Positions 42,074 through 51,120 of a stretch of 64,000 bases of DNA are shown here, piece after piece. The translations under genes and the position numbers were made by a program. The DNA comes from an uncultured Phycisphaerales bacterium. GTDB taxonomy: Bacteria > Planctomycetota > Phycisphaerae > Tepidisphaerales > Tepidisphaeraceae. Where the stretch lies: assembly GCA_903871935.1 (NCBI GenBank), contig CAIQIQ010000068.1, forward strand, positions 45,481 through 109,480, in the 5' to 3' direction. How positions within the stretch are numbered: the first letter of the stretch is position 1; every line of letters begins with the position of its first letter. The notes under the pieces are model-generated. The model worked only from the letters and a program-made list of their open reading frames with translations. It had not been told where the DNA came from and did not search any database.

Positions 42074-43672
42074 CTACAACTCCACAAACTGCATCTCCGG
42101 CTCTTTCACCTGCGCCTGCGGGATCTGGGCCGAGGCAAACGGCTCACCCATCTCCTTCCGCACTGCCGCCGCATCATAACCCGGCTGGCCCAGCAGTTGG
42201 CAATATACAGTGCCTTCGCCGACAACGCCTTCGGGCGCCCGGACGGCTGCCACGAACACCTGTGCGATATTCTGGTAGTTCTCCCAACACCCATCCTTTT
42301 CCGTCCACGCTGCACCCGGAATTACCACCTCGGCCGCATTCGCCAGACCATTGGGCAGAATGTCCTGCACCACGCGATACCCCTTCTTGAAGAGCGCCGG
42401 TTGCTCCTTTGGCAACCAGTCTTTCAGGTATCCGCCGACGATCCATCCGCCCTTGAGCTTCTTCAGCTCGGCCGATTCGCTCTTTACCAGCTCTTCCCAG
42501 GTCGCCTTGGGTCCGCCCAATAGTTCAATCACTCGCTTCACGCCGGCCGCGTTGGGCACCTTCTCACCTTTAATCACAAATGTCTGCTTGCCCGTCAGGT
42601 AGTGCTTGAATGTCTCATCCGCCTGCGTCGGTGTCGGCCCGGCCACCAGCACCGCCTGCGGGTCAAGCGAGCGAATCAGTTTGCCCAGCAGATACGCCTC
42701 TTCGCTGGCCATCATCGGCGACAGCATCGCATAGAGCGATCCCGCTCCGCCAGTGGCCGCCAGATTCGTCAGATCCGCAAACGCCTGCTCAATGGCTCTC
42801 GCGCCATCCGTCTCCACCTGTGTGCCAAACTGCAACCGCTTGGCGCTCTTGATCCGGTTCCCGCTCTGCACCGCCTTCCAGGCATAGCGGCTGTCATCCG
42901 AGATCCACCACCTATTGACCTTCTCGTTGTACCGCGGCCGGATGCGGAAGATCTCGCCACTCTCATTCGCATCCACCCAGATGTTCTCCCCGCCCGCATC
43001 CGCCGGTGAAATCGACGGCATCGCCTTCAGCAGCCACACTCGCTGCTTAAAGAGGAAGTTCTTATCCAGTAGTGCTCCCACCGGACACAGATCAACCACA
43101 TTCCCGGATAGCTTGTTATTCAGCGGCTTGCCCGGGAAAATCTGGATCTCTTCCTTACTCCCGCGCCCATCAACGAACAGTTCCGAGGTCCCCGAGACCT
43201 CGCGCGTGAAGCGAACACAACGCGTGCACATGATGCAGCGATCCGAATACAGGAGGATGTTCTCGCCCACATCCTTCTTGGGCTGCTTGACCTTATCTTC
43301 CTCAAATCGCGCCTGAGCCCGGCCATACTGATACGAGTAATCCTGCAGATAGCATTCGCCGGCCTGATCGCACACCGGGCAATCCAGCGGATGATTCACC
43401 AGCAGGTACTCCATCACCTGCTTGCGGTTAGCCACCGCCTTGGACGAGGTGCTGTGCACGACCATCCCCTCGCGCACCGTCGTCTGGCACGAAGGCACCA
43501 GCTTGGGTATTCCCTCAACCTCGACCAGACAGATGCGGCAGGATGCCGGCACGCTCAGTCCCGGGTGGTAGCAGTAGGAGGGCAGCGCGACCCCGGCATC
43601 CGTGCAGGCATCAAGGATGGCCTGTTTGTCTTTGCACTCAATGGTCTTACCGTCGACGGTAATCTTGGGCAT
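42074..43672 (-). CDS. nuoG: NADH-quinone oxidoreductase subunit G (short form)
   Basis: 532 residues, shorter than the E. coli protein (about 900). N-terminal 2Fe-2S domain: LPSYCYHPGLSVPASCRICL and PSCQTTVREG. It is followed by the His-Cys3 cluster (NHPLDCPVCDQAGECYLQDY) and a 4Fe-4S domain (LYSDRCIMCTRCVRFTREVS, VDLCPVGALLDKNF). The molybdopterin-oxidoreductase-like domain (about 225-532) is reduced and lacks extra Cys for cluster N7. The start at 43672 (MPKITVDGK) is chosen because upstream codons overlap the next gene's end without homology. First gene of nuoGHI; nuoEF are not adjacent. Confidence 0.9.
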   Translation of the reverse strand: MPKITVDGKTIECKDKQAILDACTDAGVALPSYCYHPGLSVPASCRICLVEVEGIPKLVPSCQTTVREGMVVHSTSSKAVANRKQVMEYLLVNHPLDCPVCDQAGECYLQDYSYQYGRAQARFEEDKVKQPKKDVGENILLYSDRCIMCTRCVRFTREVSGTSELFVDGRGSKEEIQIFPGKPLNNKLSGNVVDLCPVGALLDKNFLFKQRVWLLKAMPSISPADAGGENIWVDANESGEIFRIRPRYNEKVNRWWISDDSRYAWKAVQSGNRIKSAKRLQFGTQVETDGARAIEQAFADLTNLAATGGAGSLYAMLSPMMASEEAYLLGKLIRSLDPQAVLVAGPTPTQADETFKHYLTGKQTFVIKGEKVPNAAGVKRVIELLGGPKATWEELVKSESAELKKLKGGWIVGGYLKDWLPKEQPALFKKGYRVVQDILPNGLANAAEVVIPGAAWTEKDGCWENYQNIAQVFVAAVRAPEGVVGEGTVYCQLLGQPGYDAAAVRKEMGEPFASAQIPQAQVKEPEMQFVEL

Positions 43673-43719
43673 AGCGAGCCAATGATATAGCCCCTTGCTC
43701 CACTTTTCACGAGCGCACC

Positions 43720-46700
43720 CTACACCACCTCCCAGATGGCCGGCCGGACTCCCGCCACCTTCCATGTTCCACTGCCAAACATCGCCGTCGATGTCAGCTT
43801 CGACTGACTCACCTTCAATACGCCCGCATCATTGAGCACATGCACCACCGGCGCAGAACTCCCTGGCACATTCAGCAGCGTCAGCGTCCCGACATTGGGT
43901 GCCGAGATACAGCTCCCTGCCACATACGCCGGATTGCTTGATCCCGAAGGTAACTTGCGCCCCGATACCTTCAGGCTCCCCAGCTTGGCCGTGCTATCGG
44001 CAAAGTCACTTGCGCTCGAGGCAAAATCTCCTGCAAAGCTCTTTGCCACCCCAACCAGGATGTCACTACCCAACAGCGTCGCCGCGCTGAATGTGGTGAT
44101 CGATCCTGTCGTGGCAATCCGGCTATTGGAGACATCCCCGCTAACCGCAATCGATGACACCGGCAGGCCCTGCACCTGGATATCCGCATCACTAATCTGC
44201 CGGAACGTCATCGATACGGCCGTTTTCCCGGCAGTCTGGTTCAGCACATTGAGCCGCACCTGCCCAGAAAGGATGGCGGCCGTTCCTGATATGCTCTTGA
44301 TCAGCCCATCGCTGCTGAGGTTCCCGATCGTCACCAGCCCATCGCCGCTGACGCTCTTCTTCACAGTGATCGTCAGAACTGTCTTAAGCCCGGTCCCGCT
44401 CAGGGTGATGTCCTCGAAACTCTTGTCAAAGCCGTAGACTTTCCCCACGCCACCGCCGGTGAGCTTGAATGTCACCAGGTCTCCGTCCGCATCCTGCAAT
44501 GCCGGCGATGCCACCGTCTTGCCATTGACCAACCCAAAGGTGCTGCGCAAATCACTCGGATCATCCGTGACCGCAATCGTAAATGCCTCGTCGTAGCTCA
44601 GTCCACCCGTATCCGTGGCGCGAACGCGGATCGAGTAACTGTTGTTGCCTTCGTAGTCGAACCGCGAAGCCGTCTTCAGTTGGTTGCCCACGAGCTCGAA
44701 CAGACTGTTGTCTCCGTATCCAGGCAGCAGGCCAAACCTCAGCGTGGCACTCTGGCCCGCGTCCGGATCGGTACCCGATATTGCGCCAACCACCGCCCCG
44801 GCAGGCAGGTTCTCGGCGACCGATGTATTTGCTAACGCAATGTCCGTCGGATTGTCGTTGACATCCGTCACGGTAATCGCGAAGCCCTTGTCGTAGCTCA
44901 GGCCGCCTGTATCGGTGGCACGCAGGCGGATCGAATAGCTGCTCCTGGTCTCGTAGTCGAACACGGCCTTGGTCATGAGTTGGCTGCCGACAACCTGGAA
45001 CAGACTGTTATCAGCGTATCCAGACGGCAGGCTGAATGTCATCGTGGCGTTCTGACCCGCGTCCGGATCGGTACCCGATGCAGTGCCAACCACCGCCCCG
45101 GCGGGCAGGTTCTCGGCAACCGACATATTCGCTAGCGCAATGTCCGTCGGATTCTCATTGACATCTATCACCGAGATCGTGATGGCCTTCTCATAGCTCA
45201 GTCCACCCGTATCTGTGGCGCGAACGCGGATCGAGTAGCTGTTGTTGCCTTCATAGTCGAACCGCGAAGCCGTCTTCAGTTGGTTGCCCACGAGCTCGAA
45301 CAGACTGTTGTCTCCGTATCCAGGAACCAGGGCAAACGTCAGCGTGGCGCTCTGGCCCGCGTCCGGATCGGTACCCGATACAGCGCCAACCACCGCCCCG
45401 GCGGGCAGGTTCTCGGCGACCGACATATTCGCTAACGCAATATTCGTTGGATTGTCGTTGACATCCGTCACGGTAATCGCGAAGCCCTTGTCGTAGCTCA
45501 GGCCGCCTGTATCGGTGGCACGCAGGCGGATCGAATAGCTGCTCCTGGTCTCGTAGTCGAACACGGCCTTGGTCATGAGCTGGTTGCCGACAACCTGGAA
45601 CAGAGAGTTGTCTCCGTATCCAGGCACCAGGCCAAACGTCAGCGTGGCACTCTGGCCCGCGTCCGGATCGGTGCCCGATATAGCGCCAACCACCGCCCCG
45701 ATGGGCAGGTTCTCAGCGACCAATGTATTTGCTAATGCAATGTCCGTTGGATTGTCGTTGACATTCGTCACCGTAATCGTGAAGGCCTTATCGTAGCTCA
45801 GGCCGCCTGTATCCGTCGCCCGGAGTTGGATCGAATAGCTGCTCCTGGTCTCGTAGTCGAACACGGTCCTGGTCATGAGCTGGCTGCCGACAACCTGGAA
45901 CAGAGAGTTGTCCCCGTATCCAGACGGCAGGCTGAATGTCAGCGTGGCGTTCTGGCCCGCGTCCGGATCGGTACCCGATACAGCGCCAACCACCGCCCCG
46001 GCGTGCAGGTTCTCGGCGACCGACATATTCGCTAACGCAATATCCGTCGGATTCTCATTGACATCTATCACCGAGATCCTGAAGGCCTTCTCATACCACA
46101 GCGCGCCCGGGTCGGTCGCCCGAAGGCGGATGTCGTAGCTGTTCCTCGTCTCATTGTCGAACGTGACCATCGCCCTCAGTTGGTTGTTGACAATCGCGAA
46201 CAGACTGTTGTCCCCGTATCCAGGCACCAGGCCAAACGTCAGCACGGCGCTCTGCCATGGGTCTGGATCCGTACCCAGGATGCCGCCAATCACCGTCCCC
46301 GCAGGCCGGTTCTCAAAAGCCAACGTGCTCGCTAACGTAATGTCCGTCGGACTCTGGTTAACACCCTCCACCATGATCGTCAAGACCTTCTCATACCACA
46401 GCCCGCCCTGGTCGGTGGTCCGCACGCGAATGCTGTAGCTGCTCTTAACCGCATAGTCGAACACCGCTGCCGTCCTCAGTTGGTTGCCCGAAATGCTGAA
46501 CGAGCCGTTGTCTATGCCGCCAGGCCCGGTCACCAGACGGTACGTGAACGTGTTGTTGCCGGGAACGGAGTCCGTCGTGCTCAACGTCCCCACCGTCGTG
46601 CCCGAGGGCTCCTTCTCGGGAACGCTGTTGCCCGCCAAGGCAATGTCCGTCGGCCCATGAGTGACCTGCGTCACCGTAATGGTGAAGGTCTGCTCATACC

Positions 46701-48264
46701 ACAATCCCCCCTGGTCGGTGGTCCGCACGCGGATGCTATAGCTATTCTGGGCCTGATAGTTGAACACCGCCGCCGTCCGTAGCGTGCTGCCCGAAATGCT
46801 GAACGAGCCGTTGCCTGTGCCGCCGTTCCCGTTCACCAGGGTGTAAGTGAACGTGTTGCCGGCATCCGGATCCGTCGTGCTCAACGTCCCCACCGCCGTG
46901 CCCGAAGACTGGTTTTCAGGAATGCTGCTGGGCGACAGGGCGATGCCGGTCGGAGCGCGGTTGTTGTCACTGCTGGTGAAAGCCTTGACGCAGAAGTTGG
47001 CGGAGGGATCGAAGCTGGTCAGGTCGGTCCAACTCGTCCCGTTGGAGCTGTACCAACTCTCATTCGGCGCTGCGGTGCATGCGGAACTGTAGCCCGGAGC
47101 CTGACAGTCGTATGCCTGCGGATACGCCCCGCCATTCGTGATCGAGACGACGACATAGAAATCGTTGCCAGTCGTGAGGCCAATGGTCGAAGGAAGATTG
47201 ATGGTATGCCATCCGGCCGTGGCGGAAGTGCCCGAACTGCTGCCCAAAAGGCCCGAGAGCGAGCCGCCAGAGAAGGTATCGTAGACAGAGATCGTGTAGG
47301 CGGCGTTGTCCGCTTCCGTGAAGAAGCCAACTGCCTTGAGCTGTTCGTCGCTCTGAGCCACGAAACGGTTCATCGCCCAAGGCGCGTCCATTTCAGTGAC
47401 GTCGCCGAAGCTATCCCAGTAATACACATTGGTATATGTGGACGCAGGCACAGCGCCGCCAAAAGACTCGCCGCTCTTTGCGCCCGCGCCATCAGCATAG
47501 GAGAGCCAGAAATAGCCGGTATTGCCCCAGCCCGTGCTCCAGCTATTCTTGATCAGCCAGGCGCCCGGAGTCGGCGCTGCGGTGATCTTGTTGTCATCCC
47601 ACCCGACGATCGTGACCGCGTGGTTGCTGCCGCTGCCCGTATAGTAGAAAGTGAAGTCGGAATCGCGGTATGAGCCGTCATCCCACTCCATGGTGGTATA
47701 CAGCGCGCCGTTGGTGATCAGCGCGTTCTTCATCTCGTCCATGGTGTCATAGCGGAGCATCTGCGTAACCCAGTTCTCCCGGGGGTAGCTGGGCGCAGGC
47801 GTAACTCGGTCATCCCAGGCGTTGTAAGGATCATTGGCTTCACTGACCGGGCCTGAGCCCCGGGATAGATAAGCTTCGGAAATGTAACTGTTGCCGCCGT
47901 CACAGGGGCCCCAGTCAAATCCATGGTAGTCCTTGAGGTTGTTCTCCGAGAAGTCGGTGGCTGGCCCACCGGCCTTGAGGATCCAGCTTTCAAGTGAGGC
48001 GTAGGTGGCGAATGACCAGCACGAGCCGCACTGGCCCTGATCGCGGATGCCAGTAACGTAGGATGGGAGCAAACTGAATGAGCCCGGTAACGCCTGAATA
48101 TTGGGGAACTGGGTGGCCGCCTGCGGTGCCTGCACCGTCACCGGCGCATACGGCGTGGTGTGCAACAGCGGGTCAGCCTGTGGAACTTCGCCCGACAGCA
48201 GAAAACGCTGCTCAAGTGTCTCAATTACAGCACCGACCGCGCGCAAATCCCATAGCTGAGCCAT
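43720..48264 (-). CDS. Giant secreted papain-like (C1A) peptidase with eight cadherin-like modules
   Basis: 1514 residues. N-terminus carries the planctomycete-type LEQRFLLSG motif (about 17-25) instead of a classical signal peptide. The C1A peptidase domain spans about 60-260: oxyanion Gln76, nucleophile Cys82 in QGQCGSCWSF, His215 in SNHAVTIVGWDD, Asn240 in IKNSWSTGWGN. All catalytic residues are present. A beta-domain (about 275-430) follows, then eight cadherin-like repeats of about 100 residues (436-1230) with N-P-T-D-I-A-L-A, GTDPDAGQ and DYE-x(4)-YSIR-x-RATD blocks. These are typical Ca-binding surface adhesion modules. The last 280 residues are a beta-rich domain. AGGAGG lies 7 bp upstream of the ATG. 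Probably a cell-surface or released protease. Confidence 0.88.
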   Translation of the reverse strand: MAQLWDLRAVGAVIETLEQRFLLSGEVPQADPLLHTTPYAPVTVQAPQAATQFPNIQALPGSFSLLPSYVTGIRDQGQCGSCWSFATYASLESWILKAGGPATDFSENNLKDYHGFDWGPCDGGNSYISEAYLSRGSGPVSEANDPYNAWDDRVTPAPSYPRENWVTQMLRYDTMDEMKNALITNGALYTTMEWDDGSYRDSDFTFYYTGSGSNHAVTIVGWDDNKITAAPTPGAWLIKNSWSTGWGNTGYFWLSYADGAGAKSGESFGGAVPASTYTNVYYWDSFGDVTEMDAPWAMNRFVAQSDEQLKAVGFFTEADNAAYTISVYDTFSGGSLSGLLGSSSGTSATAGWHTINLPSTIGLTTGNDFYVVVSITNGGAYPQAYDCQAPGYSSACTAAPNESWYSSNGTSWTDLTSFDPSANFCVKAFTSSDNNRAPTGIALSPSSIPENQSSGTAVGTLSTTDPDAGNTFTYTLVNGNGGTGNGSFSISGSTLRTAAVFNYQAQNSYSIRVRTTDQGGLWYEQTFTITVTQVTHGPTDIALAGNSVPEKEPSGTTVGTLSTTDSVPGNNTFTYRLVTGPGGIDNGSFSISGNQLRTAAVFDYAVKSSYSIRVRTTDQGGLWYEKVLTIMVEGVNQSPTDITLASTLAFENRPAGTVIGGILGTDPDPWQSAVLTFGLVPGYGDNSLFAIVNNQLRAMVTFDNETRNSYDIRLRATDPGALWYEKAFRISVIDVNENPTDIALANMSVAENLHAGAVVGAVSGTDPDAGQNATLTFSLPSGYGDNSLFQVVGSQLMTRTVFDYETRSSYSIQLRATDTGGLSYDKAFTITVTNVNDNPTDIALANTLVAENLPIGAVVGAISGTDPDAGQSATLTFGLVPGYGDNSLFQVVGNQLMTKAVFDYETRSSYSIRLRATDTGGLSYDKGFAITVTDVNDNPTNIALANMSVAENLPAGAVVGAVSGTDPDAGQSATLTFALVPGYGDNSLFELVGNQLKTASRFDYEGNNSYSIRVRATDTGGLSYEKAITISVIDVNENPTDIALANMSVAENLPAGAVVGTASGTDPDAGQNATMTFSLPSGYADNSLFQVVGSQLMTKAVFDYETRSSYSIRLRATDTGGLSYDKGFAITVTDVNDNPTDIALANTSVAENLPAGAVVGAISGTDPDAGQSATLRFGLLPGYGDNSLFELVGNQLKTASRFDYEGNNSYSIRVRATDTGGLSYDEAFTIAVTDDPSDLRSTFGLVNGKTVASPALQDADGDLVTFKLTGGGVGKVYGFDKSFEDITLSGTGLKTVLTITVKKSVSGDGLVTIGNLSSDGLIKSISGTAAILSGQVRLNVLNQTAGKTAVSMTFRQISDADIQVQGLPVSSIAVSGDVSNSRIATTGSITTFSAATLLGSDILVGVAKSFAGDFASSASDFADSTAKLGSLKVSGRKLPSGSSNPAYVAGSCISAPNVGTLTLLNVPGSSAPVVHVLNDAGVLKVSQSKLTSTAMFGSGTWKVAGVRPAIWEVV
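44560..46080 (-). repeat. Tandem ~300-bp coding repeats (cadherin modules 4-8)
   Basis: Five successive modules are near-identical in DNA as well as protein. Examples are the repeated strings GTCCGGATCGGTACCCGATA and CAGACTGTTGTCTCCGTATC at about 300-bp spacing. Alternating module types (FDYETRSSYSI and FDYEGNNSYSI) suggest duplication of a two-module unit. Modules 1-3 are more diverged. Confidence 0.75.
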
Positions 48265-48779
48265 TCTTGCCTCCTAGAATGTACTAGTAAACCCTAACAC
48301 CTTAGGCTAGCCACCACAAGCACATTCCAACTCTCCGCTTTCCGCTCGTGTTCCGATCCGCAGATTCGCGCTGCTTCCCGCGGTGTCAGACCTCACACAA
48401 CGATGCCACCCCGAGCATGCGCACAGGTTGAGAGAGCCGTCCTCGGCCGCGGCAGCCGAACGCCATAAAGACCTTTGAATAGGAGCACGCAAAGACCGCG
48501 GAGAAATGCCCACCACCATCTTCGCCAGGCGACGCCAATAGAAAGGTCGCCCCGTATGGAAGGGCAGAGGGTGACATGCAACGTCGGATGCAACATGCAA
48601 CGCAACAGCGCATGCAACATCAATGTTGCACGATCCGCCCCATACCCCGGCCGTGACCGCTCGGAATCGCTCTTTCCTTCATGCAACATCGGGGCAACAT
48701 GTTGCACACCTAGGTCCTTGATCTTTGGCGGTACCGACCTTCTGACTGCTGACTTCTCCCCACCCGCTCCGATCACCTT
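48265..48779. other. Gene-free region upstream of the C1A peptidase gene
   Basis: No coding frame with family resemblance on either strand. Contains the ATGCAAC/GTTGCAT cluster (listed next) and ordinary sequence between 48300 and 48570. Probably the promoter and regulatory region of the peptidase gene. Confidence 0.6.
48576..48706. repeat. Cluster of ATGCAAC motifs with two palindromes
   Basis: ATGCAAC at 48576, 48588, 48595, 48612 and 48681. TGCAACAT-CA-ATGTTGCA (48613-48630) is a perfect inverted repeat and GCAACATGTTGC (48694-48705) a perfect palindrome. Spacing of 7-17 bp between units suggests an operator array 310-440 bp upstream of the peptidase start. Confidence 0.6.
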
Positions 48780-49442
48780 CTAGATTCTCACGCCAGCCTG
48801 CTGCAGTTCCAGTATCCACGGCGGCGTGCCCAGGCGGCAGGCGGCCACACGCTTGCGTTGGGCGTGGTAATACGCGGCCGTCAGGGCCGGACCGATGATG
48901 CCCGCAGCAATGACCCCCGTATAGATGGCAATGGCGAACGAGCGGGCAAGCTGATCATAGGGGGCGAGCAGCTCTTTGGTTTCTGGGTCCATACCACCCA
49001 TTGAGGAACTGAGCATCGCTGGATTCACAGAGGCTTGCCAGAGACTGATGGCCCCATATGCGACAAGGAGGATGCCGAGGATGACCTGATTGCGGGCGAG
49101 GGCCGCCGGAGCTTTCTCATCAAGCCGGCGCAGGGCGTCGGCCGCGCGGATCTGGTAGAACGCGATGATCGCCATGCCCGCGCCCAACACCATGCCGGAG
49201 ATGCTGCCGATGCCGCTGCCGACGCTGAAGATGAGCGTGATGACGCCAAAGATGCCGATCGTCCAGCCATCGACCTTGCCGACGATCACCGCCCGGTGCA
49301 GGCCTCCGCCAAGCTTGCGGGCGGCCGCGAGTTGTTCGAGGTGCTCGGGAGTCAGTATGGGCGATATGCCCTGAGGTACCGACGGCGATGCGTACGGTAG
49401 GATGGGTGCTGGCGATGCGGGCTGTTTGTCGGGAACGTCCAT
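48780..49442 (-). CDS. Membrane protein, four TM helices
   Basis: 220 residues. A Pro-rich cytosolic lead (about 1-55) contains SPILTPEHLEQLAAARKLGG. Two closely spaced helices (IGIFGVITLIFSVGSGIGSI and MVLGAGMAIIAFYQI) are followed by a basic loop with ADALRRLDEKAPAALARNQ, then VILGILLVAYGAISLW, and a last helix FAIAIYTGVIAAGIIGPAL. Ends with a basic stretch and QQAGVRI. No family with known function recognised. ATG 49442. Confidence 0.7.
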   Translation of the reverse strand: MDVPDKQPASPAPILPYASPSVPQGISPILTPEHLEQLAAARKLGGGLHRAVIVGKVDGWTIGIFGVITLIFSVGSGIGSISGMVLGAGMAIIAFYQIRAADALRRLDEKAPAALARNQVILGILLVAYGAISLWQASVNPAMLSSSMGGMDPETKELLAPYDQLARSFAIAIYTGVIAAGIIGPALTAAYYHAQRKRVAACRLGTPPWILELQQAGVRI

Positions 49443-49466
49443 TGACAATTCAGTATACCGGAAGTC

Positions 49467-50330
49467 TTAGGGCCGTGTGGTGGGGAGCGTGCCTGGCTGA
49501 GTAGCAGGCAGGACAATAAGTTCTGCCCAGACCAGGGGATGATCCGATGCGCCGAGATTGCGCGTGCCGGCATCGCGGGTCTCCAGGCCGCGGGTGAAGA
49601 TCCAGTCGATGTGTTTGCCGGCCTGCTGGGGCATCTTCTCATCCAGCGGGTTGCCGACGCCGGGCGTGTCGAGCAGGCCCTGGATCAGCGGGTGCTGTGA
49701 GGTGGCGTTCAGGTCGCCCATGAGAATGGCAGGTGCTGGCTGGTTGAGAAAGAGTTTCTCCACCAGTCGCAGTTGCTCATCCTGATCGGTGCTGCGCGTG
49801 ATATGGGTGATCAGGAACGTAACGGTGGTGCCAGGCCAGGTGGAGCGAACGATCAGCACGTTGCGGCGGGAATGCTCGCGTGGCGCGGGCAGCGGGTCTC
49901 GTTGCCAATCATGAACAGGCAGATTCGTTGTCACAGCGTTACCGAAACGGTCGCCCCAGTATTGCCGCTCACTGGGAGCGAACAGCCACGCCTGCCCAAG
50001 ATTCTGGCCGATGAAGCCGATTTGCGGCGGCGTGGCAGGTCGCGGGGAGGCGTATACCTCCTGGTAGCCGACAAGGTCAAAGCCCTGGGCGGTTTTCGCG
50101 GCCAGGGCCAGATCCTCTTTACCCGAGGCGCCGCGGCCGGAGTGCATGTTGAAGGATGCTACGCGGATGTGGCTGGATCGAGTAATGGGAGCGAAGGTGT
50201 GCGCTTCTTTCTGAAGAGATCTTCCTTGTGCTGGGGACGTTGCGGTGCGTACCGAGCCAACGCCGACGATCCCGGCGGCGAAAACCACCGTGGCGAGTAC
50301 CGTCTTGGTGATGCCATTTCGGATGTTCAT
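49467..50330 (-). CDS. Endonuclease/exonuclease/phosphatase (EEP) family protein, exported
   Basis: 287 residues. Signal peptide about 1-30 (KTVLATVVFAAGIVGVGSV). The EEP (DNase I-like) fold shows IRVASFNMHSGRGASGKEDL with the metal-binding Asn, VGYQEVYASP with the metal Glu, FLITHITRSTDQDEQL, ILMGDLNATSQHPLI (GDxN), HIDWIFTRG and ASDHPLVWAEL with the catalytic His. It is therefore a likely extracytoplasmic Mg-dependent phosphodiesterase or nuclease; substrate is unknown. It follows the GT2 gene by 25 bp on the same strand. Confidence 0.85.
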   Translation of the reverse strand: MNIRNGITKTVLATVVFAAGIVGVGSVRTATSPAQGRSLQKEAHTFAPITRSSHIRVASFNMHSGRGASGKEDLALAAKTAQGFDLVGYQEVYASPRPATPPQIGFIGQNLGQAWLFAPSERQYWGDRFGNAVTTNLPVHDWQRDPLPAPREHSRRNVLIVRSTWPGTTVTFLITHITRSTDQDEQLRLVEKLFLNQPAPAILMGDLNATSQHPLIQGLLDTPGVGNPLDEKMPQQAGKHIDWIFTRGLETRDAGTRNLGASDHPLVWAELIVLPATQPGTLPTTRP

Positions 50331-50355
50331 GGAGGAGCCCTACGTCCCTACGCCC

Positions 50356-51120
50356 CTACAGCTCGCGGGTGCGGTCGAGTTCGGTTGCCACCTTCCATCC
50401 GAGGACTCGAGTCTTCATCCAGCGGATGGCCAGCAGATCGCGGAAACTTTTGAAGAGCCGGTTCCACACGCCGTACTTGCTCTCACCGTGCAGTCGCGGG
50501 TTATTCGTGACGGGTATCTCTGTGACCGTGCAACCTTCCATCTTCAGAAGCGTCGGGATGAAACGGTGCAGCCCGCGATAGAGCTTGATCTTGGCGATCG
50601 CCTCGCGGCGGATGCAGCGATAGGTGCAGCCGGCATCGGAGATCTCTTCATCGGAAAGCTTGTTGCGCACCCAGTTGGCGATGCGGCTGGAGGCGACACG
50701 GACAAAACTGTCGCCTTTGCCGCGGGTCGCCACGCGGGTGCCGCAAACACAGTCCACGCCGCTTTCCATCGCCTTTAAAAAGGCCGGAATGTCGGCCGGG
50801 TCGTTCTGCAGATCGGCGTCCATGGTCATGATGTACTTACCGCGGGCGTGACGCATCCCGGCATCGGAGGCGGCCGTCTCGCCGCAGTTGAACTGGAACT
50901 TTACGCCGCGGACTCTCTTGTCCTTCTGCACGAGCTGCTCGATGACATTCCAGGAATTGTCCTTGGAGCCATCATCAACGAGGATGATTTCCGTGCTGAT
51001 ATTCTGCGGATCGATGACCTTGCAGATCGCCGCGTGGAGCAGGGGAAGGCTCTCTTCTTCGTTGTAGACAGGGACGCAGATCGAAAGTAGCGGTCCGGAC
51101 ATGGGTTGTGGTTCGGGCAT
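50356..51120 (-). CDS. Family 2 glycosyltransferase (DPM1/ArnC-like)
   Basis: 254 residues, GT-A fold only, no C-terminal membrane helices. LLSICVPVYNEEESLPLLHA, EIILVDDGSKDNSWNVIEQ, FQFNCGETAASDAGMRHARG, then YIMTMDADLQNDPADIPAFL with the D-x-D metal site. Acceptor-side blocks are SRIANWVRNKLSDEEISDAG and NPRLHGESKYGVWNR. Similar to polyprenol-phosphate mannosyl/glucosyltransferases, which make the lipid-linked donor for sugar transfer across the membrane. The TVP38-like gene ends directly before its ATG (TAAATG), so they are co-translated. Confidence 0.88.
   Translation of the reverse strand: MPEPQPMSGPLLSICVPVYNEEESLPLLHAAICKVIDPQNISTEIILVDDGSKDNSWNVIEQLVQKDKRVRGVKFQFNCGETAASDAGMRHARGKYIMTMDADLQNDPADIPAFLKAMESGVDCVCGTRVATRGKGDSFVRVASSRIANWVRNKLSDEEISDAGCTYRCIRREAIAKIKLYRGLHRFIPTLLKMEGCTVTEIPVTNNPRLHGESKYGVWNRLFKSFRDLLAIRWMKTRVLGWKVATELDRTREL

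Noticed and set aside
44560..46080. CRISPR-like regular repeats
   Set aside because: The period is about 300 bp and lies inside a continuous reading frame coding cadherin-like modules; there are no short repeats with unique spacers.
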